This document shows, piece by piece, positions 48,023 through 56,860 of a stretch of 64,000 bases of DNA. This stretch comes from Geobacter sp. AOG2. GTDB taxonomy: Bacteria > Desulfobacterota > Desulfuromonadia > Geobacterales > Pseudopelobacteraceae. Position 1 is the first letter of the stretch. Every line of letters starts with the position of its first letter. The notes under the pieces were generated by a model. That model searched no databases, was not told where the DNA came from, and saw only the letters and a program-made list of their open reading frames with translations. The stretch is taken from contig NZ_BLJA01000001.1 in assembly GCF_019972295.1 (NCBI RefSeq), positions 280,049-344,048 on the forward strand. Direction: 5' to 3'. A program made the position numbers and the translations under genes.

Positions 48023-48132
48023 AAAGGGTTATTTCACCATAGGGCAGACAGGGACAACTGGAGTCGGGCGGATGCAGATACACCCGGTTTCGCTGAGTCC
48101 CCTGGTTTGTGGGGCAAAAAAAGGAGTTGACC

Positions 48133-48519
48133 ATGAAAATAGCGTTTACCACCTCAACCGGCGAGATGATCGACCAGCATTTTGGGCAGTGTCAGGATTT
48201 TCACATCTGGGAGGTAGGCCCGGACGAAGCGGCATTCCTCACCACCATTAGCGCCATCACCACGGCCGATGACGAGGAAGACCGCATTATGGCCAGGGCC
48301 TCGGCAATTGCCGACTGCGCCATCGTTTATACGATGCAGATCGGCGGCCCGGCGGCGGCCAAATTGGTCGCCCAGAAGATCCACCCGATGAAAACCGGCT
48401 CAGAAGTGAGCCTGAAGGAGACTGTCGAGCGCCTTCAAGAGGTACTGCGCGGCAACCCGCCGCCATGGCTCAGAAAAGCAATGAACAAGGAACAGGCCAC
48501 ATCGTTTTTAGAGGACTGA
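48133..48519 (+). CDS. nifX: NifX, FeMo-cofactor precursor carrier
   Basis: 128 aa from the ATG at 48133 (AAAGGAG upstream). Starts MKIAFTTSTGEMIDQHFGQC, then YTMQIGGPAAAKLVAQKIHPMK, typical of NifX. It binds NifB-co and the precursor on its way between NifB, NifEN and the nitrogenase. The C-terminal extension (WLRKAMNKE) is also NifX-like. Directly after nifEN, same transcript. Confidence 0.92.
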   Translation: MKIAFTTSTGEMIDQHFGQCQDFHIWEVGPDEAAFLTTISAITTADDEEDRIMARASAIADCAIVYTMQIGGPAAAKLVAQKIHPMKTGSEVSLKETVERLQEVLRGNPPPWLRKAMNKEQATSFLED

Positions 48520-48564
48520 CGCGCCCCCGCGCGGCACCACACAACCATAATGGAGGAAAGAATC

Positions 48565-48828
48565 ATGGCTTACATCACTGCGCTCACAAAAGACAAACAA
48601 GAGTGGACCCCTCAATTCATCAAATCCATCGACGAAGAGCTCTGTATCGGTTGCGGCCGCTGTTTCAAAGTCTGCGCCCACGATGTTTTGGCGTTCGAGG
48701 AGTTGGACGAGGACGATTCGGCCAAAATGTTCATGAAGATCGAGAACGACGGCAACTGCATCGGTTGCCAGGCGTGCGGCCGCACCTGCTCGAAAAAATG
48801 TTTCACGTTTGAACCGGTTTCGCTGTAG
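48565..48828 (+). CDS. fdxB: nif-specific ferredoxin III
   Basis: 87 aa from the ATG at 48565 (GGAGGAAAG upstream). The sequence WTPQFIKSIDEELCIGCGRCFKVCAHDVL followed by NCIGCQACGRTCSKKC matches the nif-associated ferredoxin III family with two [4Fe-4S] clusters and the irregular second motif. It is thought to supply electrons for nitrogenase or cofactor assembly. A 15-bp hairpin follows the gene. Confidence 0.9.
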   Translation: MAYITALTKDKQEWTPQFIKSIDEELCIGCGRCFKVCAHDVLAFEELDEDDSAKMFMKIENDGNCIGCQACGRTCSKKCFTFEPVSL

Positions 48829-48836
48829 AAGGCCGA

Positions 48837-48872
48837 CCATAATCCGGCAGTTTTGAGACTGCCGGATTATGG
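48837..48872 (+). other. intercistronic hairpin between fdxB and the nifX-like gene
   Basis: Perfect 15-bp stem (48837-48851 with 48858-48872) and a 6-base loop TTTGAG, 8 bases after the fdxB stop and 13 before the next ATG. There is no T-tract, so it is more likely an mRNA processing/stability or regulatory element than a terminator. Confidence 0.75.
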
Positions 48873-48885
48873 CAAGGGAGGTGTT

Positions 48886-49215
48886 ATGCTCATAGCAGTC
48901 GCATCCAAGGACGGTAAGGAGATCAACCAGCACTTCGGACATGCCGAGCGGTTTCTTATTTACGATGTTGAGGAAAGCGAAGCCAAGCTGGTGGATGAGA
49001 AAAAAGTTGAGCGTTATTGCAGCTTTAACCCGGATAATCCGTTGCGCGGACATGCCCTGAGAGAGATTGCCGATGCCTTGCAGGGGTGCCGGGCGGTGGT
49101 GACTGCCCAGATGGGAGAGCACCCTCAAGGAGAGCTGGAGAAGCTTGGGATTACCCCCTTCGCGGTATCCGGTCCCATTAAGGCAACACTGGTGGAACTG
49201 GCAAAGATTCTGTAA
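48886..49215 (+). CDS. second NifX/NafY-like dinitrogenase cofactor-binding domain protein
   Basis: 109 aa from the ATG at 48886 (GGGAGG upstream). It starts MLIAVASKDGKEINQHFGHAERFLIYDV and has TAQMGEHPQGELEKLGI, the pattern of the FeMo-co binding domain found in NifX, NafY and the NifB C-terminus. Paralogue of the NifX at 48133. Probably carries FeMo-co or a precursor, or buffers its cluster. Confidence 0.88.
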   Translation: MLIAVASKDGKEINQHFGHAERFLIYDVEESEAKLVDEKKVERYCSFNPDNPLRGHALREIADALQGCRAVVTAQMGEHPQGELEKLGITPFAVSGPIKATLVELAKIL

Positions 49216-49273
49216 AATATCGCCCGGATTGCTCCGGCTTGATTGCACACCCTTCACAATGAGGTGATAACCT

Positions 49274-50071
49274 GTGGAACATGGTTCCTTCAACTATTGC
49301 AACCTGCCCCCTTGGGTTATCGCCTCGCGTCATTTCAACGAGAATCCCCAACCGCTGGAGATTCAGGGCGTCAAGGAGGCCAACCGCTTCCTGTTCGAGA
49401 AACTGGCCACCATCGCCTCCCAAGAAGAGCGCGCCCTGATCTTCAATGACTTCATGTCGGTCAAGTTCCAACTCCATAACTGGCAGGACCAAGCGACCGA
49501 CACCGCCCGCAAAAGCATCAAGAACAGCTACCTGCGCTTTCTGCGCGGCTGGATGATGGATTCCAACTCCATAGAAGGGGCGGTACTCAAGCGCTGGGTC
49601 GAAAGCCGCATGGGCATCACCCCAACCTTTCACCGCGCCAGGATTTCCAACATCCACAGCGAGGCCTATTTCGATTACTCGGTGGATGTCATGAAAGGGA
49701 GCGCCCGAACCAACGCCATCCAATCGCAGCTCGATCTGCTCTACGAGTACTGCCAGTACGAGTTAGTCCGCAAGTATCCGGCAACACGGACCATATCCCT
49801 CTATCGAGGCACCTACGACGCCAGCGAACACAGTGTGTTGGAACAGATCGGCAAGCGCGAACAGATCGTCCGTCTGAACAACCTGATTTCGTTTACCTCG
49901 GACGAAGAGCGAGCCTGGGAGTTTGGCTCCACGGTGTGGCAGGTTAACGTGCCGCTCAGCAAGGTTTTCTTCTACAACGACCTGCTTCCCGGCAGTATCA
50001 TGAAAGGAGAGGGAGAGTACCTCATCATCGGTGGTGAATACCGGGTCCGCCAAGTGATGTGCACACTGTAG
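49274..50071 (+). CDS. draT: NAD+-dinitrogen-reductase ADP-ribosyltransferase DraT
   Basis: 265 aa from a GTG (GAGGTGA upstream). Strong family signature: GWMMDSNSIEGAVLKRWVESRMGI, NAIQSQLDLLYEYCQ, LYRGTYD (NAD-binding Arg), VRLNNLISFTS and KGEGEYLIIGGEY (catalytic Glu region). DraT ADP-ribosylates an Arg of NifH when fixed nitrogen rises or energy falls, switching nitrogenase off reversibly. Last gene of the nif operon; the reversing enzyme DraG is not in this window. A MITE-like repeat abuts its stop. Confidence 0.95.
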   Translation: MEHGSFNYCNLPPWVIASRHFNENPQPLEIQGVKEANRFLFEKLATIASQEERALIFNDFMSVKFQLHNWQDQATDTARKSIKNSYLRFLRGWMMDSNSIEGAVLKRWVESRMGITPTFHRARISNIHSEAYFDYSVDVMKGSARTNAIQSQLDLLYEYCQYELVRKYPATRTISLYRGTYDASEHSVLEQIGKREQIVRLNNLISFTSDEERAWEFGSTVWQVNVPLSKVFFYNDLLPGSIMKGEGEYLIIGGEYRVRQVMCTL

Positions 50072-50072
50072 C

Positions 50073-50210
50073 AGTCTGTTGGAAAACCCAGGTTGTTCAA
50101 AAATAGTCAGATCGTCGCACCCGCAAAAAAACCTGCGGAGGCGTAGCAGCGCTACGCCGCACAAAAGGGTTTTTGAGGACGAAGGCCTGATGGCTGTTTT
50201 TCAACAACCT
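50073..50210 (-). repeat. MITE-like repeat, copy 2
   Basis: About 138 bp, reverse copy of the element at 42777-42917. It fills the whole interval between the draT stop (50071) and the stop of the convergent DUF2892 gene (50212). The core palindrome (GGCGTAGC, AGC, GCTACGCC) is perfect here. Inner TIR edge at 50090. Confidence 0.85.
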
Positions 50211-50211
50211 C

Positions 50212-50442
50212 CTAGTCCCGCGTCGGGCAACACCCTTTGGGAAATCGCGGCACCCCCAGCTTTTCCAGGATGGTGAACATCGGGCAGAACTGGGTGAAGC
50301 CGGACTGGAACAGGTTAAGGCCGACAAAACCGGTGAACCAGAGCCAGTAGGGGGAATGAAAATGAGCCAAAAGCAGCGAGATGATGATGAATGACCCGGC
50401 GACGATGCGGACCACCCGTTCGACGTAATATTCTTCTTTCAT
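50212..50442 (-). CDS. DUF2892 small inner-membrane protein
   Basis: 76 aa with SD AAAGGAG. Two hydrophobic segments (IVAGSFIIISLLLAHF and WLWFTGFVGLNLFQSGF) followed by FCPMFTILEKLGV, as in the DUF2892/YgaP membrane domain. Two Cys-rich spots (FCPM and GCCPTRD) may bind metal or sulfur. Role unknown; relatives neighbour rhodaneses and efflux genes. Confidence 0.88.
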   Translation of the reverse strand: MKEEYYVERVVRIVAGSFIIISLLLAHFHSPYWLWFTGFVGLNLFQSGFTQFCPMFTILEKLGVPRFPKGCCPTRD

Positions 50443-50490
50443 GTGAGTTTCTCCTTTGTTTCCTCCCGTTATCGACGAGCGGGCAACATC

Positions 50491-50922
50491 TTAGTGTTTC
50501 GATAACAGCTCCGCTATCTTGCCTGCCACCTCCCCCGTCAGCACGGGGCAGATTCCCTTGTCATTGGTGGCACGGATGGTCTTGCAGCAGGTTGCGCCGT
50601 ATTTTCCCTTGAACCAGCTATGTAGTTCGCGCGTAAGGTGGGTGATCTGCTTCTTGTTCTCCTTCAGCGTCAGACCCAGGGCAACAGTACCGCCTGATAC
50701 GGCTCCACAGATACAACCGGAGCCGGAACCTCCGCCGAAGCCGCTGGCCATCTGCACCACCTCCTCCGGAAGGTCGGGGCGGAAATGGTTCCTGATCACC
50801 GCCAGCACCGCCTCGGCGCAGTGATATCTTCCCGAGCGGTAAAGCGCTTCGGCCTCGGCGCGGCACTGCTGGGCCAACTCCACCTCTTCCGAAGACGGCT
50901 GTACATTTTGCGACCAGAACAT
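50491..50922 (-). CDS. C-GCAxxG-C-C family protein
   Basis: 143 aa from the ATG at 50922 (AGAGGA upstream). The family-defining Cys and Gly residues are visible: YHCAEAVL, GFGGGSGSGCICGAVSGG, CCKTI and ICP. Thought to bind a metal or act in redox, often next to metal or electron-transfer genes; function is unproven. It is 71 bases downstream of the RND gene, so possibly in the efflux transcript. Confidence 0.87.
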   Translation of the reverse strand: MFWSQNVQPSSEEVELAQQCRAEAEALYRSGRYHCAEAVLAVIRNHFRPDLPEEVVQMASGFGGGSGSGCICGAVSGGTVALGLTLKENKKQITHLTRELHSWFKGKYGATCCKTIRATNDKGICPVLTGEVAGKIAELLSKH

Positions 50923-50993
50923 GTAATCCTCTTTCGTGTGTTGATATGCGGGACGAACCGGTGTGCAACCTTGGCTCGGCCATCCCGGCTTCA

Positions 50994-53900
50994 TCATGCT
51001 TCCTGCTTATTATTATGCCGTTCTTTCCAGCTTTGCACCAGATAATACAGGATCGGTATGGTCACCCGGGACAGGGTTGTTGAGGCGATCTCGCCGCACA
51101 TCATGGCGATGGCCAGTCCCTGGAAGATCGGATCGAAGACGATCACGAAACTTCCCACCACCACGGCCGCGGCGGTCAGCAACATGGGGCGGAAACGCAC
51201 CGCGCCAGCCTCGATGATGGCCTCGTCCAACGCCATCCCCTCACGGCGCTTCATCTCGGCAAAATCGATCAGGATGATGGAGTTACGTACGATAATGCCG
51301 GCCAGGGCGATGAAGCCGATCATGGAGGTGGCGGTAAAGAAGGCGCCGAACAAGGCATGCCCCGGGAGGATGCCGATCAGGGTTAGTGGGATGGGGGCCA
51401 TGATTACCAGAGGGGTGGTAAAGTCCTTGAACCAGGCAACCACCAGGATGTAGATCAGCACCATAACCGCGCCGAATGCCAAGCCCAGGTCACGGAATAC
51501 CTCGTAGGTGATGTGCCACTCCCCGTCCCATTTCATGCCCATGTGCGCTTCGCTCCACGGTTGACGGGACGCCAGCACCTCCAACTTCACACCATCGGGC
51601 GTCGGCAGGGCGGCAATCTCTTTTCCTACCTTGAGTATGGCATAGACCGGGGCCTCGATCTGGCCGGCCACGTCACCGATGACGTAGATGACATTTTTCA
51701 GGTTTTTTCGATACAGGGTCTTTTCCTCATCCCCTGTGGTGGCTCGCACCAATTGGGAGAGCGGTACGTTACCCCCGGGGCCGGAGACGTAGATCGACGA
51801 AAGATCGGTTACGGAACTTCTCTGGGCAACGGGCATCCGCAGGTTGATGGTAACCGCCTCCTTTTCCCGAGGCAGATGCAGAAGCCCAACGTCCTGGCCG
51901 CCCAGAGCGATTTTCAGGGTCCGCGCCACATCCGCCACCGCGATGCCGGCCAGGGCCGCCTTTTCCCGGTCAACGGTAAAGGTCACCTTTTTCTGGTCGT
52001 CCTCCCGGTACCAGTCCACATCAACCACCCCGGCGGTCCGGGCCAGGATCGCCTTGATCTTGGCGGCGACCCCCGCGCGGCTGGCGTCATCAGGGCCATA
52101 GACCTCGGCCACCAGGGTCGAGAGGACCGGCGGCCCAGGGGGTATCTCGGCTACCTTGACCCGTGCCCCGTACTTGTCGGCAACCGCCTTCAACAGGGGG
52201 CGAATACGTTTGGCAATGGTATGGGACTGGTCTTTGCGCTCGTCCTTGCGCAACAGGTTGACCTGGATGTCGGCCTGATTCGGTCCTTTACGCAGGTAGT
52301 AATGACGCACCAGACCGTTGAAGTTGAAGGGTGCACTGGTGCCGATGTAGAGTTGGAAATCGCTGACCTCGGGCACGCTCCGCAGGGCGTCCCCCATCTC
52401 ACGGGTAATGCGGGCGGTCTGCTCCAGAGGCGTTCCATCCGGTGCGTCGATGATAACCTGCAACTCGTTCTTGTTGTCGAAGGGGAGCATCTTGACCGTA
52501 ACGGCCTTGAACCAGATCAACGAACAGGAAAGGAGCAGAAGGATCACCACGCCAGCGAGAAAGCTGTAACGCAACGCGACATTATGGATCAAGGCTCCCA
52601 TGACCTTGCGGTAAAAGACGGTCAGTTTTGAGTCTTCAGGCGCCTCGCTGGAGCCGTAATGGGATTCCCCTTTCATAAAGCGATAGGCAAAATAGGGCGT
52701 TACGATAAAGGCGATCAGCATGGAGAAGAGCATGGCCATGCTGGCGCCCACCGGGATGGGGCGCATGTACGGCCCCATCAGCCCGCCGACGAAGCCCATG
52801 GGCAGGATCGAGGCAATTACCGCAAAGGTGGCCAGTACGGTGGGATTTCCGATCTCATCCACCGCCCGGACGGCGGCCTCCAGGGGTTTGAGTATGGTGG
52901 TGGTGAAGTAGCGGTGGATATTCTCCACGACCACGATGGCATCGTCCACCAGGATGCCGATGGAAAAGATCAGGGCGAATAAGGTGATGCGGTTCAAGGT
53001 ATAACCGATCAGGTAGAAGATCAACATGGTCAGGGCCAGGGTGACCGGTATGGCGATGGCGGCCACCGCTCCGGCCCGCCACCCCATAAACAGCGCGATC
53101 AGGATCGTGACCGAAAGCGCCGCCAGGAACATGTGGAACAGGAGTTCGTTATTCTTTTCCTTGGCGGTTTCGCCATAGTTACGGGTTACGGTAACCTGCA
53201 CATCGGAGGGGATCAACGTGCCTTTGAGGGCTTCGACCTTTTTCAGCAGGTCCTCGGCCACCCAGGTTGCGTTGGCGCCTTTGCGCTTGGCAATTGAGAT
53301 GGTGACGGCGGCATAATCCTGCTTCGGGTCGCCGGTCAGGCCTTTGGCGTGGGCTCCAGGCCCAAGCCCCATGAATACATAGGTGTCCGGCACCTTGGTC
53401 CCGTCGGTGACCTGGGCCACATCGGCCAGATAGACCGGCTTGCTGTTGTATACCCCTACCACCAGGCGTTTGACCGCTTCTTCGTCCCCCAGGAAGTTGC
53501 CGGTTTCCACCAGCATCTCCCGATTGCCGCTGGTGAAGGAGCCCGAGGAAAGTTCGGCATTGCCTTTTTGGAGGGCTGCCGCCACCTGGAGGGGAGAAAG
53601 GCCATAACCGGCCAATCGCGGGGCGTCCAGGGACACCCGCATCTGACGTGTCAACCCCCCCTTGATCTCCGTTTCGGCGGCATTTTCACTTTTTCTCAGG
53701 TCGTCACAGATCTCGCGGGCCAGTGTACGAAGGGTGGCGTGGTCATAGCGCTGGGACCAGAGGGTCAGAGCCATGATGGGGACATCGTCGATGGATTTCG
53801 GTACCACCAGCGGCTCACCCGCTCCGGGCGGAAGGATGCCGTGGTTGCTCATGACCTTGTTGTAGAGCTTGACCAGTGAATCTTCCATGGGCTGCCCCAC

Positions 53901-54206
53901 CAGGAAGCGCACCGTGATGATCCCCATGCCGGGCCGGCTCATGGAGTAAAGGTATTCGACGCCTTTGATCTCCCAGAGCTTGCCTTCAAAGGGCTTCACC
54001 ACCCGCTCCTGTACCTCCTGAGGGGAGGAGCCGGGGAGGGGGAGGTAGATGTCCACCATCGGCACAACGATCTGGGGCTCTTCCTCCCGTGGGGTCATCT
54101 TGACCGCAAATACACCCAGGAGCAGCGAGGCGACAACAATCAGCGGCGTCAGCTTGGAGTCGATAAAGGCGTGGGCTATCTTTCCGGCAAAGCCAAGACG
54201 TTTCAT
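50994..54206 (-). CDS. RND efflux pump inner-membrane transporter
   Basis: 1070 aa, normal for AcrB-type pumps. Twelve membrane segments are spread in the usual two-fold pattern, with large periplasmic loops. The proton-relay Asp pair is in TM4 (GILVDDAIVVVENIHRY). The N-terminus (TPLIVVASLLLGVFAVKMTPREEEPQI) resembles the HAE-like group with a TP-REEP motif. Substrate is unknown. It is the third gene of the operon, 3 bases after the adaptor gene. Confidence 0.95.
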   Translation of the reverse strand: MKRLGFAGKIAHAFIDSKLTPLIVVASLLLGVFAVKMTPREEEPQIVVPMVDIYLPLPGSSPQEVQERVVKPFEGKLWEIKGVEYLYSMSRPGMGIITVRFLVGQPMEDSLVKLYNKVMSNHGILPPGAGEPLVVPKSIDDVPIMALTLWSQRYDHATLRTLAREICDDLRKSENAAETEIKGGLTRQMRVSLDAPRLAGYGLSPLQVAAALQKGNAELSSGSFTSGNREMLVETGNFLGDEEAVKRLVVGVYNSKPVYLADVAQVTDGTKVPDTYVFMGLGPGAHAKGLTGDPKQDYAAVTISIAKRKGANATWVAEDLLKKVEALKGTLIPSDVQVTVTRNYGETAKEKNNELLFHMFLAALSVTILIALFMGWRAGAVAAIAIPVTLALTMLIFYLIGYTLNRITLFALIFSIGILVDDAIVVVENIHRYFTTTILKPLEAAVRAVDEIGNPTVLATFAVIASILPMGFVGGLMGPYMRPIPVGASMAMLFSMLIAFIVTPYFAYRFMKGESHYGSSEAPEDSKLTVFYRKVMGALIHNVALRYSFLAGVVILLLLSCSLIWFKAVTVKMLPFDNKNELQVIIDAPDGTPLEQTARITREMGDALRSVPEVSDFQLYIGTSAPFNFNGLVRHYYLRKGPNQADIQVNLLRKDERKDQSHTIAKRIRPLLKAVADKYGARVKVAEIPPGPPVLSTLVAEVYGPDDASRAGVAAKIKAILARTAGVVDVDWYREDDQKKVTFTVDREKAALAGIAVADVARTLKIALGGQDVGLLHLPREKEAVTINLRMPVAQRSSVTDLSSIYVSGPGGNVPLSQLVRATTGDEEKTLYRKNLKNVIYVIGDVAGQIEAPVYAILKVGKEIAALPTPDGVKLEVLASRQPWSEAHMGMKWDGEWHITYEVFRDLGLAFGAVMVLIYILVVAWFKDFTTPLVIMAPIPLTLIGILPGHALFGAFFTATSMIGFIALAGIIVRNSIILIDFAEMKRREGMALDEAIIEAGAVRFRPMLLTAAAVVVGSFVIVFDPIFQGLAIAMMCGEIASTTLSRVTIPILYYLVQSWKERHNNKQEA

Positions 54207-54209
54207 GGT

Positions 54210-55325
54210 CTATTCCACCTTTGCGCCTTCGCTGACTTTTTCTGCTCCAGATACCGCCACCCGCTCACCGTCCGAAAGGCCGGAGAGGATCTCAACCTTA
54301 TCGCCAAAGGTCTTTCCGGTCTTAACCAGCCGCATGCGGGCCACATTACCTTGATCCACCACCCAGACCGACGTCAGAGCTCCGCGTTCCACAATAGCCC
54401 GGCCCGGGACCAGAATGCCGCTGGAATTACTACCCAGGCTAACGGTACCGCGCCCAAACATGCCCGATGTCACCCCTTTCCGGGTAAGCGGCACTTTGGC
54501 GATGAACGTGCGGCTCCGGGGATCGGCCGACGGGACGATCTCGGCAATCCTGGCATTGAAGGTCACGTTCAAGGCATCCAGGGTGACCTGCACCGGCGTC
54601 TGGGCCTTAACCTTGGTTACCAAGGATTCCGGCAGAGCCAGCTCAAGCAGGTAACTCCCCTCGTCATCAATGGTCATCAACGGCTGGGCCGGGAAAACCG
54701 TAGAACCCAAGTCAACCTGTCTAGTAGTTACGACCCCGGAGATCGGCGCAACTATCGTCATGTAATCAGCCATGCGGGAAGCCGCCCGTGCTCCTTCCCC
54801 GGCTTGCTTGTAGCGGGCCTCGGCCCGGGCAACCCCTTGGGCCGCCACCTCCTTTTCAGTCCGCTTGATGTCGAACTCCTGACGGGTAACGGCCTGTTCA
54901 TCATACAGGCGCTGATAGCGCCCGAACGTCACGTCGGCCAGTCGCTTGCGGGCCAACGCCTCATCCAGGGCACGCTGCGCCTCGTCGGCTCCTGCCACGG
55001 CAGCGGCGGCGGTAGCCCCGCTCTCCCGGGCATCCAAACGGGCCAGGATCTGTCCCTTCCTTACCCGCTCTCCTTCGCGTACTTTCAGCATGCTGACGGC
55101 GCCGGGGATACGGGCCGAAACGACGGCGCTGGTACGTGCTTTTACGGTGCCGACCACCTCCAGTATGTCCGGGATCGCAGAGGCTTTCACCGTTTCCACC
55201 TGGATGCCCTTCACTATGATTGCCGGAGAGTTTCCCTCTTGCCGGGCATCATGTCCTCTTCCGTCGCAACCGTTCAGGCTAGCCGCCGACAAGGCTAAGG
55301 CGAACAGACAAAAGAAACGCGTCAT
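54210..55325 (-). CDS. RND efflux periplasmic adaptor (membrane fusion protein), lipoprotein
   Basis: 371 aa. A signal ending in the lipobox SLNGC makes it a lipid-anchored periplasmic protein. Then a barrel-sandwich lipoyl half (VVGTVKARTSAVVSARIPGAV), a long alpha-hairpin (residues about 90-170) and the second lipoyl half with the beta-barrel (VDLGSTVFPAQPLMTI). It links the RND pump to the TolC-type channel. It overlaps the outer-membrane gene by 4 bases (ATGA). Confidence 0.93.
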   Translation of the reverse strand: MTRFFCLFALALSAASLNGCDGRGHDARQEGNSPAIIVKGIQVETVKASAIPDILEVVGTVKARTSAVVSARIPGAVSMLKVREGERVRKGQILARLDARESGATAAAAVAGADEAQRALDEALARKRLADVTFGRYQRLYDEQAVTRQEFDIKRTEKEVAAQGVARAEARYKQAGEGARAASRMADYMTIVAPISGVVTTRQVDLGSTVFPAQPLMTIDDEGSYLLELALPESLVTKVKAQTPVQVTLDALNVTFNARIAEIVPSADPRSRTFIAKVPLTRKGVTSGMFGRGTVSLGSNSSGILVPGRAIVERGALTSVWVVDQGNVARMRLVKTGKTFGDKVEILSGLSDGERVAVSGAEKVSEGAKVE

Positions 55326-56668
55326 TTCATAATCTCCTTCAGGAATGTTCCGGCGGCATAATAGACCCGCCCACCGGCCAGAACGTAGTTGGCCTCGCTT
55401 TCCGCCAAATCCGAGCGTACCTGGTTGAGCGCGTTCTGGGCATCCAGCAGTTCAACCATGGTGGCCAGGGAGTTTTCGAAACGCCGTGTCAGGAGGCGCA
55501 CCGTCTCCTCGGCATCCCGCAGGGCGTTGCGGGCGACCTCAAGCCGCTTGCCCATCTCTTCCCTTCGCAGTCGGCTCTCCTGTACCTGGAGGGCGATGTC
55601 CCTGCTCGACTGTTCCAGAGACTCGGCGGCGGCCGCCCGCTCGGCGGTTGCACGATCCCGATCATGGGAGCGGCGAAACCCGTCAAATATCTGCCATTTG
55701 AGGCTTACTCCCGCCATCCAGGCATCGTTGTCGGCCCCCAAGGGGGCGTCCTTGGCGTTCATCTGGTAGGAGGCAAAGGCGCCTACCTCAGGCAGGTAGG
55801 CGCTACGGGCCAGCTTGAGAGCCGCCTCGGATTTTGCCAGGTCGGCACGGTTTTGCTGCAACTCTTTCCTGTTTTCCAGGGCCGTTGCGACAAGGTCTTC
55901 GGAGGAGATGGCCGGACTAAGGGCTGCCGCCGGTTCTGCGATATCAAACTCCTGGCCGTTATTGAGGCCAATGACGTTGGCAAGGCGCATTTTTGCCAGC
56001 TCCAGATCGTTACGAGCGCTGATAAGTCGCTGCTCGACGGAAGAAAGGTGTGTTCGGGCGCGGAGCTCGTCCGAGAGCAGCCCGACCCCCGCGTCACGAC
56101 GCACCGTTGCCAGCCGCATGTTTTCACGGGCGTCTTTGATCGCCTGGTCGGCTGCCTGTAGTTGGGCCGCGGCCTTCTGTACCTCCAGGTAGCGCCTGAA
56201 GACCTGGAAGGCGGTGTCCTGTCTGGCAGCCTCCAGCGCCAAATCCTGCTTTTCGGACTCCTTGGCGGCCAGTTCCCTGACCGGAGCCGTCGAGGGGCGG
56301 TACAGAGGCTGGTTGACGGTAAGGGCGGTCCTGAAATCGTGATAGGCGGAAGGGTGATTGAGGTTGTTGGGCAAAAAATCGTTCTGGGTAAAGCGAGCTT
56401 CGTCAAGTTTCATCATAAAGGCCTGGGTGGGCGCATTGGAAGCGGCAAGGGTCTCCTCGAAGGAGATGGAAGGGTAATAGTAGGATTCGGCCATGGCTAC
56501 ACCCTGGCGCGCAGCCTCGGCGTGATGACCGGCGGCCTTGACGAGATGGTTCTTTTCCAAGGCGATGCCGATGGCTTCCTTCAGGGTCAGGTGCTGAGCC
56601 GCAAATGCGGTGGTGGCCTGTCCTGCCGTCATCACAGCCAGCGTAATAATCGCGAATGCCTGTTTCAC
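55322..56668 (-). CDS. TolC-family outer-membrane efflux channel
   Basis: 448 aa from a GTG (SD AGGGAG). A Sec signal ends at AFA-AQH. Two homologous halves each hold long coiled-coil helices (for example LREL-like repeat ELAAKESEKQDLALEAARQ and RDIALQVQESRLRREEMGKRLEVARNALRDAEE). It forms the outer-membrane duct for the adaptor and RND pump encoded next. First gene of the operon. Confidence 0.92.
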   Translation of the reverse strand: MKQAFAIITLAVMTAGQATTAFAAQHLTLKEAIGIALEKNHLVKAAGHHAEAARQGVAMAESYYYPSISFEETLAASNAPTQAFMMKLDEARFTQNDFLPNNLNHPSAYHDFRTALTVNQPLYRPSTAPVRELAAKESEKQDLALEAARQDTAFQVFRRYLEVQKAAAQLQAADQAIKDARENMRLATVRRDAGVGLLSDELRARTHLSSVEQRLISARNDLELAKMRLANVIGLNNGQEFDIAEPAAALSPAISSEDLVATALENRKELQQNRADLAKSEAALKLARSAYLPEVGAFASYQMNAKDAPLGADNDAWMAGVSLKWQIFDGFRRSHDRDRATAERAAAAESLEQSSRDIALQVQESRLRREEMGKRLEVARNALRDAEETVRLLTRRFENSLATMVELLDAQNALNQVRSDLAESEANYVLAGGRVYYAAGTFLKEIMK

Positions 56669-56787
56669 CGGATACTCCCTGAAATAAAATAATATATGAA
56701 AAGCTATATATATTATCTTTTAAAAAGTCAAGGTAAAGCTATTGAAGAAGCTAATGTTTCCCCAATGTGTGAGGATCCTGCAAAATT

Positions 56788-56824
56788 AAATACGCCGGGA
56801 TGCGATCAGCATTCCGGCGTATTT
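56788..56824 (-). terminator. terminator after pal
   Basis: Arms 56788-56803 and 56809-56824 pair over 16 positions with one G-T wobble, around GATCA. On the minus strand it is followed by TTTAATTTTG; plus-strand T5 also follows. It lies 37 bases beyond the pal stop. Confidence 0.8.
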
Positions 56825-56860
56825 TTCATAAGGCATGACTATGGAACGAATGTGCTGGTG

